Positions 33,681 to 42,348 of a stretch of 64,000 bases of DNA are shown here, one piece after another. The stretch covers positions 186,001-250,000 of the forward strand of contig NZ_BMMB01000005.1 in assembly GCF_014645615.1 (NCBI RefSeq), in the 5' to 3' direction. Under the pieces are notes generated by a model, which was not told the DNA's origin, did not search any database, and was given only the letters and a program-made list of their open reading frames with translations. This DNA is from Paenibacillus hunanensis. GTDB taxonomy: Bacteria; Bacillota; Bacilli; Paenibacillales; Paenibacillaceae. The position numbers were made by a program, and so were the translations under genes. Positions within the stretch are counted from its first letter, which is position 1. Every line of letters begins with the position of its first letter.

Positions 33681-35942
33681 ATGACCGTTCAGCCATTCGA
33701 GCTGGAAACTAAACATACGATTAAGCTACCACATACACGAGTCGATCGTTTATGTTTAGATCATCGCACATCTCAAGCTATACCTGATGCTACGTGTCCC
33801 CATACATCTACATCTACATCTACATCTACATCTACATCTACATCTACATCTACATCTACATCTACATCTACATCTCACATTTTAGGAGATTCCTCGTCGT
33901 ATGAAAGCAGAGATTATGTGGGGCTAGACCATGTAAGTTTAGACGATCAGCCTGTTGAGCAGCCTCTCCATCCACTCGTCGAGCTAGGGCAGCATATTAT
34001 GCATGGCGAGCACGAATCTGCACGCGAAAATGCGAATCTGAATGGCGATAGCTTTTCCGGCAAAATGAGTCGGCTGGGCAGTGAGTATTCCAAATGGTAT
34101 ACCGAGAATCATATGCTGCCTGCTCCGATTACGGAGGCAGTGCGAGCCAATCGGCTATATATTCATGATCTGGATCATTATGCGCTCGGTACGACGAATT
34201 GTATCTTTATCCCGTTTGAACGACTGCTTCGTGAGGGCTTTAGCAGTGGTAACGGCAGTCTGCGTACGCCGAACTCGATCATGACAGCGATGGCGCAGGT
34301 GGCGATTATTTTCCAATGTCAGCAAAATTCGCAATTCGGTGGAGTCGCTGCCAACAAGCTCGACTACGATCTGGCTCCATATGTCACCCGCTCGTTCCGT
34401 AAGCATTTGCGTAAAGGGCTGCACTATCTAGGTGAATGGCATCCGATGGCAGGACAATCCCCAGAGCTACAGCAGGCGACTGCCGAAGCGCTGGAGCGCC
34501 TGCTAGCGCGCGCTGAAATGAGTGATCCCAGTCTAGCCAAGCAATATCCGCTGGCCTATGTCTATGCACTGGAGGAGACGCGTAGTGAGACCTTTCAAGC
34601 GGCAGAAAGTCTAATTCATAATCTGAATACGATGTCGAGTCGCGGTGGGGGTCAGATTCCGTTTACGAGTATTAATTATGGCACCTGTACCTCACTGGAA
34701 GGACGACTCATTGTTGAAAGTCTGCTTGCTGCAACGGTACGCGGTCTGGGAAATGGGGAAACTCCGATTTTCCCGATTCAGATTTTCAAATGCAAACGTG
34801 GTGTTAATCAGCAGCCCGGCGAGCCTAATTACGATCTGTTCCTAAAAGCGATCGATTGCTCGTCCAAGCGATTATATCCGAACTTCGCTAATCTGGATGC
34901 GCCGCTTAATCTGGAACATGTGGTGCCGGGTGATCCAGATACGGAGTTTGCTACGATGGGCTGTCGTACGCGTGTAATCGCTGATCGCTACGGTCGCAAT
35001 CATCTATCTGGCAAAGGGAATCTTTCGTTTAATACAATTAATCTGGTGAAGCTGGGCATCGACTACGGTGTGCAGCAAGGTAGCCGTACAGCAGCTGATG
35101 AGCAGGGCTTCCGGCAAGCGCTGGATGAATGCATCGAGCTTGCCGCTGACGCATTGCTGCATCGGTATCGGATTCAGGCATCACAGCCTGCCAAAGCATC
35201 GGATTTTATGATGCGTGAAGGGGTATGGGAGGGCGGTGAACAGCTGGCACCGGATGAGCCCGTTGGAGAGCTGCTCAAGCATGGCACCCTGTCGATCGGC
35301 TTTATCGGTCTGGCAGAGTGTATGACGGCTCTATATGGTCAGCATCATGGCGAGGATGCGTCTATTCATGAACGCGCGTTGACGCTGATTGCGTATATGC
35401 GGCAAGCCTGTGATGAGCTAAGCGAGCGTCATCAGTTCAACTTCTCGCTAATGGCAACACCAGCAGAAGGGTTATCCGGTAAATTTGTACGCCGGGATCG
35501 CCAGCATTATGGTCACATTCCCGGTGTTACTGACCGCGAATATTATACAAATTCGTTTCATATTCCTGTCTATTATGAGATCGGCGCTGCCCGTAAAATA
35601 CAGCTGGAGGCTCCTTTTCACCATTATTGTAATGCGGGTGCAATCTCTTATATCGAGCTGGATGGTAATGCCCGTCACAATACGGCGGCTATGCTTCGGA
35701 TTGTGCAATATGCGCTGGAGCAAAACATTAGCTATTTTAGCATTAATCATCCTATCGATCGCTGTACTTCCTGCGGGCATGAAGGGATGATTGGCTCACA
35801 TTGCCCAGCGTGTGGTGCATCGGAGCAACAGGTGCATATCGCCCGTCTACGGCGTGTAACCGGCTATCTAACCGGAGATTACCAGACTCGCTTTAATCCT
35901 GCCAAGCAAGCCGAGGTACGTGATCGGCTCAAGCATCATTGA
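33681..35942 (+). CDS. nrdD: anaerobic ribonucleoside-triphosphate reductase
   Basis: Class III ribonucleotide reductase, about 753 residues. It makes dNTPs from NTPs without oxygen using a glycyl radical. The core shows YIHDLDHYALGTTNC, GGQIPFTSINYGTCTS, FPIQIFKCKRGVN, NYDLFLKAIDCSSKRLYPNF and the thiyl Cys in MGCRTRV. The zinc site is CTSCGHEGMIGSHCPACG and the glycyl radical Gly is in RVTGYL near the end. The first 100 residues are unusual: no ATP-cone is seen, and a run of twelve Thr-Ser pairs is present. AAAGGA nine bases before ATG 33681 sets the start (alternative 33642). nrdG follows 14 bp downstream. Confidence 0.95.
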   Translation: MTVQPFELETKHTIKLPHTRVDRLCLDHRTSQAIPDATCPHTSTSTSTSTSTSTSTSTSTSTSTSHILGDSSSYESRDYVGLDHVSLDDQPVEQPLHPLVELGQHIMHGEHESARENANLNGDSFSGKMSRLGSEYSKWYTENHMLPAPITEAVRANRLYIHDLDHYALGTTNCIFIPFERLLREGFSSGNGSLRTPNSIMTAMAQVAIIFQCQQNSQFGGVAANKLDYDLAPYVTRSFRKHLRKGLHYLGEWHPMAGQSPELQQATAEALERLLARAEMSDPSLAKQYPLAYVYALEETRSETFQAAESLIHNLNTMSSRGGGQIPFTSINYGTCTSLEGRLIVESLLAATVRGLGNGETPIFPIQIFKCKRGVNQQPGEPNYDLFLKAIDCSSKRLYPNFANLDAPLNLEHVVPGDPDTEFATMGCRTRVIADRYGRNHLSGKGNLSFNTINLVKLGIDYGVQQGSRTAADEQGFRQALDECIELAADALLHRYRIQASQPAKASDFMMREGVWEGGEQLAPDEPVGELLKHGTLSIGFIGLAECMTALYGQHHGEDASIHERALTLIAYMRQACDELSERHQFNFSLMATPAEGLSGKFVRRDRQHYGHIPGVTDREYYTNSFHIPVYYEIGAARKIQLEAPFHHYCNAGAISYIELDGNARHNTAAMLRIVQYALEQNISYFSINHPIDRCTSCGHEGMIGSHCPACGASEQQVHIARLRRVTGYLTGDYQTRFNPAKQAEVRDRLKHH
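33804..33875 (+). repeat. hexanucleotide tandem repeat in nrdD
   Basis: Twelve uninterrupted ACATCT units encode twelve Thr-Ser pairs in the N-terminal region of NrdD. Because the unit is six bases, changes in copy number keep the reading frame. Confidence 0.95.
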
Positions 35943-35956
35943 GCTGGTGATAAGGG

Positions 35957-36460
35957 ATGAACATTTGCGGGTATATTCCTGAATCGATCAATGAAGGCAC
36001 TGGACTGCGTGCGGTCGTATTTATTAGCGGATGTCGCCATGGCTGCCTTGGCTGCTTCAGTCCGCATACCTGGTCTTTTCAAGCAGGCGAGCCGTTCACA
36101 CAGGCGCGGCAGGAGGAGCTACTTGCAGAAATGGCAGCTAATCCGTTACTCGACGGGCTTACGATTGCTGGAGGCGATCCCTTTTTCTCGGTTGCTGAGG
36201 TGGCTGACTTTGTAGAAAGTGTGCGAAGGCGACTACCGCATTTCTCGATCTGGGCGTATACGGGATACACATGGGAACAATTATTTTCAGAACCCGATAA
36301 ATATTTGAAACTTCTATCCGTATGCGACGTATTGATTGATGGAAGATTCGTTCAGGAGCTACGGGATGTATCGCTGCGTTATCGCGGAAGCTCAAATCAG
36401 CGCTTGATCGATGTTCCTGCCAGTCTGATCCAGCAGCAAGCGATTGACTGGAAGCTGTAG
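35957..36460 (+). CDS. nrdG: anaerobic ribonucleotide reductase activase (radical SAM)
   Basis: A 167-residue radical-SAM protein that makes the glycyl radical on NrdD. The iron-sulphur cysteines are in SGCRHGCLGCFSP (CX3CX2C), and TIAGGDPFF is the SAM-binding glycine motif. The length and the WAYTGYTWE segment fit NrdG. It follows nrdD by 14 bp, so the two are one operon. The start at ATG 35957 has AAGGG six bases before it. The next gene is 450 bp on, behind a promoter and riboswitch. Confidence 0.96.
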   Translation: MNICGYIPESINEGTGLRAVVFISGCRHGCLGCFSPHTWSFQAGEPFTQARQEELLAEMAANPLLDGLTIAGGDPFFSVAEVADFVESVRRRLPHFSIWAYTGYTWEQLFSEPDKYLKLLSVCDVLIDGRFVQELRDVSLRYRGSSNQRLIDVPASLIQQQAIDWKL

Positions 36461-36533
36461 ATTACGCTGTAATGTATGAATTGTAAAATTAATCAACATT
36501 TTCCGTTAATGCAAAATTTTATTGAATAAAATA

Positions 36534-36562
36534 TTGACTTATACGATTGGTTTGTATATGAT
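36534..36562 (+). promoter_or_regulatory. sigma-A promoter for the riboswitch-terC transcript
   Basis: TTGACT (36534-36539) and TATGAT (36557-36562) are separated by 17 bp, close to consensus. The predicted start near 36569 leaves a leader of about 340 nt containing the riboswitch. Confidence 0.75.
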
Positions 36563-36684
36563 TCATCTAGATAATTACACAGTGCTTCAACTGCAACACT
36601 GGTTGTTTATATAATCAGTAGCAATGATGCATCTGAACTGTATCTCCGATCATGGAGAACAGACTAACCTCATAATTCTATTCC

Positions 36685-36856
36685 TGTTAAAGGGGAGTAG
36701 CTGTACAGGCAAGTCGTCATTACGGGTGAATAACCCCGGCTGTGCTTGGCAATGAAAATGAATTTAAACTCATTGTTAGCGAGACCTTTACCACAAATTT
36801 GGTGAAGACTCGCTATCTTTTGGAGACCTTTACCTTTGTGGTAAAGGTCTCTTTTA
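36685..36856 (+). ncRNA. yybP-ykoY manganese riboswitch with terminator
   Basis: The leader carries the yybP-ykoY hallmarks: AAAGGGGAGTAGCTG, GTCGTCATTACGG, CCCCGGCTGTGCTTGGCAA and TTAGCGAGACCTTTACCAC. The terminator is GAGACCTTTACC (36823-36834) with GGTAAAGGTCTC (36840-36851) and TTTTA. An identical GAGACCTTTACC at 36781-36792 inside the aptamer can pair with the same 3' arm, giving an alternative fold. This class turns genes on in Mn2+. A reading frame from 36742 runs through this RNA and is not the gene start. Confidence 0.93.
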
Positions 36857-36909
36857 TATATATGGCTCCTTTTGAGTCAGATCTATCACTTTATTTTAGG
36901 AGGAATCTT

Positions 36910-37737
36910 ATGGATGCAGCATTATTGTTAGAGTATGGCTGGGTCTTGCTCGTACTGATTGCGCTGGAAGGCTTGCTCGCTGCCGATAACGCACTGGTAC
37001 TGGCAATTATGGTTAAGCATTTGCCGGAGGAGCAGCGTAAAAAGGCTCTGTTCTATGGTTTGTTCGGTGCATTTGTATTCCGTTTCGGTTCATTGTTCCT
37101 GATCTCGTTCCTTGTGGACGTGTGGCAGGTACAGGCGATTGGTGCACTTTACCTGTTGTATATCTCGATTAATCATATCGTGCGTCACTTCTTCTCCAAG
37201 TCGAAGACCGACGAAGCTTCTGAAGATAAAGGCCCTGCGGCTAATCCGAAAAAGCAGTCTGGCTTCTGGATGACAGTATTCAAGGTTGAGGTTGCTGATA
37301 TCGCGTTTGCCGTGGACTCGATCCTTGCCGCTGTAGCACTTGCAGTTGCCCTGCCAGCAAGTGGTTTGCCACCAATCGGTGGTCTGGATGGCGGACAATT
37401 TATCGTCATCTTCCTGGGTGGTCTGATTGGTCTGATCATCATGCGCTTCGCCGCTTCGTTCTTCGTGAAGCTGTTACAAGAGCGTCCAGGTCTTGAAATT
37501 GCAGCCTTCGTTATCGTCGGCTGGGTCGGTGTGAAGCTGGCTGTGATCACGCTTGCTCACCCTGCACTGGCTGTGATTCCAGAGCATTTCCCAGAGAATA
37601 AGCTGTGGAAGCTGAGCTTCTATGTGGTACTCGTAGCTATCGCACTTGCTGGCTGGTTCCTGTCCAGCAAACGCGAAGTGCCTGCGGAAGACAATGCGGT
37701 GAAAGAAGTGAAGCAGGAGATTAAGGAAGACCTGTAA
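36910..37737 (+). CDS. TerC family membrane protein (YkoY/MeeY-like)
   Basis: A 275-residue TerC-family protein with about seven spans. Signature elements are GWVLLVLIALEGLLAADNALVLA with the acidic metal residues, GLFGAFVFR, FKVEVADIAFAVDSILAA and LQERPGLEIAAFVIVGWVGVK. In B. subtilis, homologues behind the same riboswitch export Mn2+ for metalation of secreted enzymes; that role is inferred here. The first 56 codons of the longer frame (from 36742) overlap the riboswitch, and AGGAGG eight bases before ATG 36910 sets the start. The charged linker SKSKTDEASEDKGPAANPKK joins spans 3 and 4. Confidence 0.93.
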   Translation: MDAALLLEYGWVLLVLIALEGLLAADNALVLAIMVKHLPEEQRKKALFYGLFGAFVFRFGSLFLISFLVDVWQVQAIGALYLLYISINHIVRHFFSKSKTDEASEDKGPAANPKKQSGFWMTVFKVEVADIAFAVDSILAAVALAVALPASGLPPIGGLDGGQFIVIFLGGLIGLIIMRFAASFFVKLLQERPGLEIAAFVIVGWVGVKLAVITLAHPALAVIPEHFPENKLWKLSFYVVLVAIALAGWFLSSKREVPAEDNAVKEVKQEIKEDL

Positions 37738-38193
37738 GCTATGCAATGGTATGATTACAAATAATAAGTATTATTGCTTAACTCCCTCAGTATGGTTCAT
37801 CTTTTGCTAATACGAAAACGCGTATAGTATGAAGGACTAAGCACTGATCAATATGTATGCTCAACAAAAGACGACTTTTTCTCAACAATTTCGAGAAAAG
37901 TCGTCTTTTCGGTATTAACGTACATATTTATCGTGTATTCATCATTATAAAAGATGACAAAAGCAACACCTTACCTAGCAAATATTGATTATAGATTTTT
38001 TAATTTTAAGGCTGAAATAACTACATAAAATCGTGATTATATACTTCTCTATATAAATCTGACATGCTTCTACATCTTTTTGCTAATATAGATTATTCCA
38101 TGTGAAAAATTAACCATTTTAATACAAATAATCCATTTAACTTCAAATCAATAAAATTAACTGCTATGCTTTTAGGAAAGGAGGAGATTCACA
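37738..38193. other. intergenic, AT-rich upstream of the PLAT gene
   Basis: Terminator of the TerC gene at 37866-37909, then about 280 bp much richer in A and T than the surroundings, ending in the strong ribosome binding site of the next gene. No gene seen. Confidence 0.5.
37866..37909. terminator. terminator of the TerC gene
   Basis: AAAAGACGACTTTTTCTC pairs with GAGAAAAGTCGTCTTTT around a short loop (one unpaired T in the 5' arm). Confidence 0.9.
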
Positions 38194-38703
38194 ATGAAAA
38201 CATTTAAAGCATCCATACTATCCATCGCCGCTACTTCCCTGCTATTCGCCAACGTATCATTTGCAGCAGAAGAGATACCTAACGTAGATTCAAATACATA
38301 CACTGCTCCATCAGCAGTGTTGAGCGAGCCTCTCCCATCAGATTCAGGCTTGTCTGCTCAAGCAGCAAACTATGCTTATAATTTTACGATTAAAACTCAA
38401 GCAAGAGAAAATGCAGGTACTGATTCTAAAATTTCGATTACTTTTTATGGCTCCAATGGAACTTATCTAACTCAATCCTTCCCGGGAACCTTTGAACAAG
38501 GTGATATTGACACCATGCGTCTGATGCTTCCAAATATGGGCAAAATAACGAAAATCACTTTGCGTTCAGATGGCTCTGGCTATAAGCCCGGATGGAGACC
38601 GGAATATGTAACCATCGATGGACCTTCTGGAACTTCTAAGTTTACAAACTTCACTAGATCTATAGGTGCTGGTGGTGCTGACGCTTATACTACGACCAAC
38701 TAA
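38194..38703 (+). CDS. secreted PLAT/LH2-like domain protein
   Basis: 169 residues. Residues 1-24 are a signal peptide (ILSIAATSLLFANVSFA-A). After a 35-residue Ser/Pro-rich spacer, the rest fits a single PLAT/LH2 beta-sandwich: YNFTIKTQARENAGTDSKIS, FEQGDIDTMRLMLPNMGKI and a GWRPEYVTIDG strand. PLAT domains bind lipids or proteins at membranes; a stand-alone secreted one has no fixed function. AAAGGAGG lies about nine bases before the ATG. Base composition (AT-rich, with AAA/ATT-biased codons) differs from the GC-richer neighbours, hinting at acquisition. It has its own terminator. Confidence 0.72.
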   Translation: MKTFKASILSIAATSLLFANVSFAAEEIPNVDSNTYTAPSAVLSEPLPSDSGLSAQAANYAYNFTIKTQARENAGTDSKISITFYGSNGTYLTQSFPGTFEQGDIDTMRLMLPNMGKITKITLRSDGSGYKPGWRPEYVTIDGPSGTSKFTNFTRSIGAGGADAYTTTN

Positions 38704-38730
38704 TCCATATGACAAAATTACGTATAAATA

Positions 38731-38768
38731 CTGAAAAATACCGAGTCCATTGGCTCGGTATTTTTCAG
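38731..38768. terminator. perfect bidirectional terminator
   Basis: CTGAAAAATACCGAG and CTCGGTATTTTTCAG, 15 bp, around an 8-nt loop. It separates the PLAT gene from the NAD(P)H-hydrate repair gene. Confidence 0.92.
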
Positions 38769-38804
38769 TATTACTATCTAATAAAAATGAAGACATATTC
38801 ACTT

Positions 38805-40511
38805 TTACAAATGCTCAATAATATCCCCTGCCAGTAGTGAAGCCGGATGACCGGAGCGTGCCAGAGCAGCCACTTCACCCGCATGACCATGTAAATGCAC
38901 GCCGAATGCTGCCGCCTGAATGCCATTTAAACCCTGAGCGAGCAAGCCTGCGATCACGCCAGTTAGCACATCGCCAGAGCCTCCAGTTGCCATACCGGGA
39001 TGACCTGTCGTGTTAACTAGCACCGTGCCGTCTGGAGCTGCGATGACGGTACGCGCTCCTTTGAGCACTAGAATAATATGGTGCTCCATGGCAAAGCGTC
39101 GTGCCAGACCGAGACGATCTCGCTGTACCTCTTTGGTGGATACTCCTGCCAGTCGCGCCATTTCGCCTGGATGCGGTGTCAGGACGGTCGCAGCAGAGCG
39201 CTTGCTCCATGACGTTAGACCGCCTGCTTCAGCGAGAATATTAAGTCCATCGGCATCGATGACTAGCGGTTGATCCAATTGCCCCCATAACGTGCGTAGC
39301 CATTCCCCATCTCCATCGAAACGACCAAGCCCTGGCCCGATCGCGACTACGTCTGCTTTAGCCGTCTGCTCTAGGATCGCCTCTGTCGTTGCCGCCGTCC
39401 ATTGTCCACTAGCTTCCTTCGATACAGGTGCCATCATCAGCTCTGGCACATGACCAACCATATGCTTCATAAGCTGCTCTGGTAATAGCCATGTGACCAG
39501 CCCGCTTCCGATACGCAGGGCAGATCGAGATGCCATCAATCCGGCACCGCTCATATTGAGACTGCCGCCGATAATCATCACATGACCATAGGTGCCTTTG
39601 TGACCATCTACTGCACGGGCGCGTGTCGTATCAATGCCCAGCCCCTGTTTTAATACCGATTCTGTAATCAAATACGTGGACACATTAGCACGTTCAACCG
39701 CGATGCGCGGAATGCCAATATTACGTATAACGACATCGCCTGCGGCATTCGCACCGGGATACTGGGTCAGACCCTGCTTGAGAAATGCCAGACAAACGGT
39801 TCGGGTAGCTTGGATACAGCTCTCTGCTACCTCTCCTGTATCGGCATTCAATCCGCTTGGAATATCGGCAGCAATGATCGGCTTACCCGTAGCATTAGCC
39901 GAACGGATCATCGCTCCATAGGGCTCACGGGGCTCGCCCTTGCTGCCTGTTCCGAGCAGCGCATCGATAATGCCTGTGTAGCCGTTCCAGCGTTCTGAGA
40001 TCGATTGTGCCGTCTGAGATAACGAGGCTGCGATAGCGCCGCCGTTGGAACCGGATATCTCTACCTGACGTGTAGCAGCCGAGCAATCCCACTCCGCATC
40101 CCAGACGGCATGCGGAATACCAGAACGCTCGGCAGCATCACGCTGAATCGCTGCATCTCCACTACATTGCTCAGGCGGCATCGCGTATAACAGAGTTACA
40201 CGTATGCCCGCATCCTGAAGGTAACGAGCAGCGACCAATCCATCGCCGCCATTATTGCCTTTCCCGACCAGAACAAGCCAGTGCTGCTCCTGTCCCGGTA
40301 GCGCATACTGGTCGCTATGTATGGCGCTACGATGGGTTAATGCAGGCCCGGACGGAATATCGGCGGATTCGTGCTGCTGTCCACACCAGCTGAGCACCTC
40401 CTCAGCGATCGCTTTGCCTGCCACCTCCATCAGAGATAGAGAAGGAATGCCTAGCTCCTCAATGGTGTAATGATCGAGATCTCGCATCTGCTGTGCGGTA
40501 ACGATATGCAT
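38805..40511 (-). CDS. nnr: bifunctional NAD(P)H-hydrate epimerase/dehydratase
   Basis: A 568-residue fusion that repairs hydrated NAD(P)H. The N-terminal YjeF_N epimerase domain shows MHIVTAQQMRDLDHYTIEE, LVGKGNNGGDGLVAARYL, DALLGTG and ADIPSGLNADTGEV. The C-terminal ADP-dependent dehydratase domain shows KGTYGHVMIIGGSLNMSGA, VVAIGPGLGRFDG, LTPHPGEMARL and TGGSGDVLTGVIAGLLAQG. It is longer than the usual 500 residues because of an extra stretch of about 30 residues (near ESADIPSGPALTHR) between the first helix and the GNGGDG loop. The ATG has GAAAGGAGA upstream. Both substrate sites appear complete. Confidence 0.94.
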   Translation of the reverse strand: MHIVTAQQMRDLDHYTIEELGIPSLSLMEVAGKAIAEEVLSWCGQQHESADIPSGPALTHRSAIHSDQYALPGQEQHWLVLVGKGNNGGDGLVAARYLQDAGIRVTLLYAMPPEQCSGDAAIQRDAAERSGIPHAVWDAEWDCSAATRQVEISGSNGGAIAASLSQTAQSISERWNGYTGIIDALLGTGSKGEPREPYGAMIRSANATGKPIIAADIPSGLNADTGEVAESCIQATRTVCLAFLKQGLTQYPGANAAGDVVIRNIGIPRIAVERANVSTYLITESVLKQGLGIDTTRARAVDGHKGTYGHVMIIGGSLNMSGAGLMASRSALRIGSGLVTWLLPEQLMKHMVGHVPELMMAPVSKEASGQWTAATTEAILEQTAKADVVAIGPGLGRFDGDGEWLRTLWGQLDQPLVIDADGLNILAEAGGLTSWSKRSAATVLTPHPGEMARLAGVSTKEVQRDRLGLARRFAMEHHIILVLKGARTVIAAPDGTVLVNTTGHPGMATGGSGDVLTGVIAGLLAQGLNGIQAAAFGVHLHGHAGEVAALARSGHPASLLAGDIIEHL

Positions 40512-40819
40512 ATGAACGTCTCCTTTCTCCTTTGCCTGATTTGATGATGATCGTATAGGGTCTATGTTTGTATTAACCGAAATGAAGCAAGAGGTGGCAG
40601 ATGAGAGGGAATTTATGGCGCTATCTCATCCATCACCGTGCTATATCAAAAAGAAAAGCACCGCCTCGTAGGCGATGCTCGGGTTGAGTTTCCTCATTAT
40701 CATAACACTTGATGATATCGCTATCGCGATTCAGCGTAGGATTACAGCTTTTACAAGCATCGCTACAATCAGGTGATATCGATAGCGACACTTCTATTGG
40801 AGCTCTGCCAGTACGTTTA
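40512..40819. other. intergenic with terminator
   Basis: 308 bp between the nnr start and the end of the next minus-strand gene. Apart from the terminator at 40645-40680 I see nothing. The nnr promoter must lie near 40520-40620. Confidence 0.45.
40645..40680 (-). terminator. terminator of the Rrf2/NAD(P)-binding operon
   Basis: AGCACCGCCT-CGT-AGGCGATGCT stem; the minus strand continues TTTTCTTTTTGATATAG. Confidence 0.8.
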
Positions 40820-41452
40820 TCAATAAGCGACTGTAAAACGATCACGTACAAATGCAGGCTCTTCCACTTCGTCGAAGAAGGCTGCGGCATAGTCTTCAGC
40901 GGAGATGCGGCTTGCCCCTTCATCATCTGTAATCAGGCGTGTCGTTCCAATACGGAAGTTACCCGTCCGTTTGCCCGGTTCGATCCAGCTGGCAGGACTA
41001 ACGTACGTCCAATCCAGATCACTCTGACGATAGATTTCATAGGCATCGGCATGTGCCTGTGCCATCGGGCGAACCTCATCCGGGAATTGCTCGGTATCCA
41101 TAAGACGTACGCCAGGCTCGACCTCCAGACTACCTGCACCGCCTACAACCAATAGTCGACGAATACCTGCATTCTTCACACCCTCGCTAATACAGCGAGC
41201 AGCCTCAAGCAGTTCTTCCTCCTGACCGAGCTGTGGGCCGTAGGCGCTGATCACGACGTCATGCCCAGACACAGCTGCTTCAACGCTAGCCGGATCGAGT
41301 ACGTTTACACGCATGACATGCAGCTTTTCATTGGTCGTATCGAATTTGGATACATCGCGTCCAGCTGCGGTAATCTCATACTTGCGGCGCAATCCCTCCT
41401 GTACAAGACGCTGACCGATCATGCCGCTTGCACCGATAATGATAATTTTCAT
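40820..41452 (-). CDS. NAD(P)-binding protein, YwnB-like
   Basis: A 210-residue Rossmann-fold protein of the NAD(P)H-binding family (PF13460), related to atypical short-chain dehydrogenases. It begins MKIIIIGASGMIGQRLVQEG, the dinucleotide loop, then VNVLDPASVEAAVSGHDVVISAYG, GIRRLLVVGGAGSLEVEPG, and DLDWTYVSPASWIEPGKRTG. No catalytic Tyr-Lys pair is obvious. AAAGGA ten bases before the ATG at 41452 sets the start; the frame extends upstream to 41527. The gene follows an Rrf2 regulator by 79 bp, the same pairing as ywnA-ywnB in B. subtilis, so the regulator probably controls it. Confidence 0.9.
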   Translation of the reverse strand: MKIIIIGASGMIGQRLVQEGLRRKYEITAAGRDVSKFDTTNEKLHVMRVNVLDPASVEAAVSGHDVVISAYGPQLGQEEELLEAARCISEGVKNAGIRRLLVVGGAGSLEVEPGVRLMDTEQFPDEVRPMAQAHADAYEIYRQSDLDWTYVSPASWIEPGKRTGNFRIGTTRLITDDEGASRISAEDYAAAFFDEVEEPAFVRDRFTVAY

Positions 41453-41531
41453 AATTGATTCATCCTTTCCGTCATGGCAACCTTCATGTGCCGAGTTCTG
41501 TCCTTTAATACCCGGTACACTCGCCACTGAT

Positions 41532-41984
41532 TCAGCCCTGCTGGCTAATCGTTTGGCGGATTTCTTCCATTTGCTGTAGATCTGTCGTTACCTGGCGCAG
41601 GGTAATCTGCTCCAGCTCACCCTCCATCGCACGCTGAGCACGGGCAAAGACCTGCTCCAGCTCCTGCTGAATATTGCGTCCGATATCGCAGTTTGGATTC
41701 GGATTCTCATGAATCGCAAACAGATCGTCACGGCTATCATTTTGTACAGCACGGTATACGTCCAGCAATGTAATCTCACTTGAAGGGCGTGTAAGCTGTG
41801 CTCCTGCTACACCAGGCTGGGTACGCAAAATTCCTGCTTTGGTTAACAGGCTGATCATACGACGAATGACGACCGGATTCGTATTCACACTTCCTGCAAT
41901 CAGCTCTGAGGTAATCCGTCCTTCTGTACTATCCAGTAGCGATAATGTATGGATCGCTACGGCAAAACGGCTATTATATGCCAT
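41532..41984 (-). CDS. Rrf2 family transcriptional regulator (YwnA-like)
   Basis: A 150-residue Rrf2-type winged-helix regulator. The DNA-binding part reads AYNSRFAVAIHTLSLL, ITSELIAGSVNTNPVVIRRMISLLTKAGIL and TQPGVAGAQLTRP; a long helix follows for dimerisation. It has only one cysteine (PNCDIGR) where iron-sulphur members have three, so it probably does not bind a cluster, like YwnA and CymR. AGGAGGGG lies six bases before ATG 41984; an upstream in-frame ATG at 42002 is unlikely. It is encoded just upstream of the NAD(P)-binding gene on the same strand. Confidence 0.92.
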   Translation of the reverse strand: MAYNSRFAVAIHTLSLLDSTEGRITSELIAGSVNTNPVVIRRMISLLTKAGILRTQPGVAGAQLTRPSSEITLLDVYRAVQNDSRDDLFAIHENPNPNCDIGRNIQQELEQVFARAQRAMEGELEQITLRQVTTDLQQMEEIRQTISQQG

Positions 41985-42348
41985 GCGAACCCCTCCTCTC
42001 ATCTCTTATTTTCATACACATCATGCAAGGTCTATTTGCTCTATATAGTATCTGTCCTAATGACAATTACAAATGATGTCAGTCCATATCTTAGTATACC
42101 AATATTTTACCTAAAACGAACCCCTTCGTATCTAAATTTTCTGCACGTCATCGTATGGAAAAATGGTTCCAACGAGCGCAAATGCTCCTTTTTCGTTTAA
42201 TAATACAGTAGAGCACATCCCAGCAAGAAAGCATGGGTAGTATGCTTGCTGATCATGCGTATACAGCGCCTGCTCATTCATCGCGTTACCTTTTCCATTT
42301 GACCGGGTAAAGCGGTGTAATCCGTATACAATGAAGGAGGGAAAAAGG
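41985..42348. other. intergenic, divergent promoter region
   Basis: Between the Rrf2 gene and the small membrane-protein gene. TGACA-ATTACAAATGA-TGTCA (near 42060-42080) is a palindrome that could be the regulator's own site. No gene supported. Confidence 0.4.

Noticed and set aside
36742..36909. N-terminal extension of the TerC protein
   Set aside because: It lies within the yybP-ykoY riboswitch; AGGAGG supports ATG 36910.
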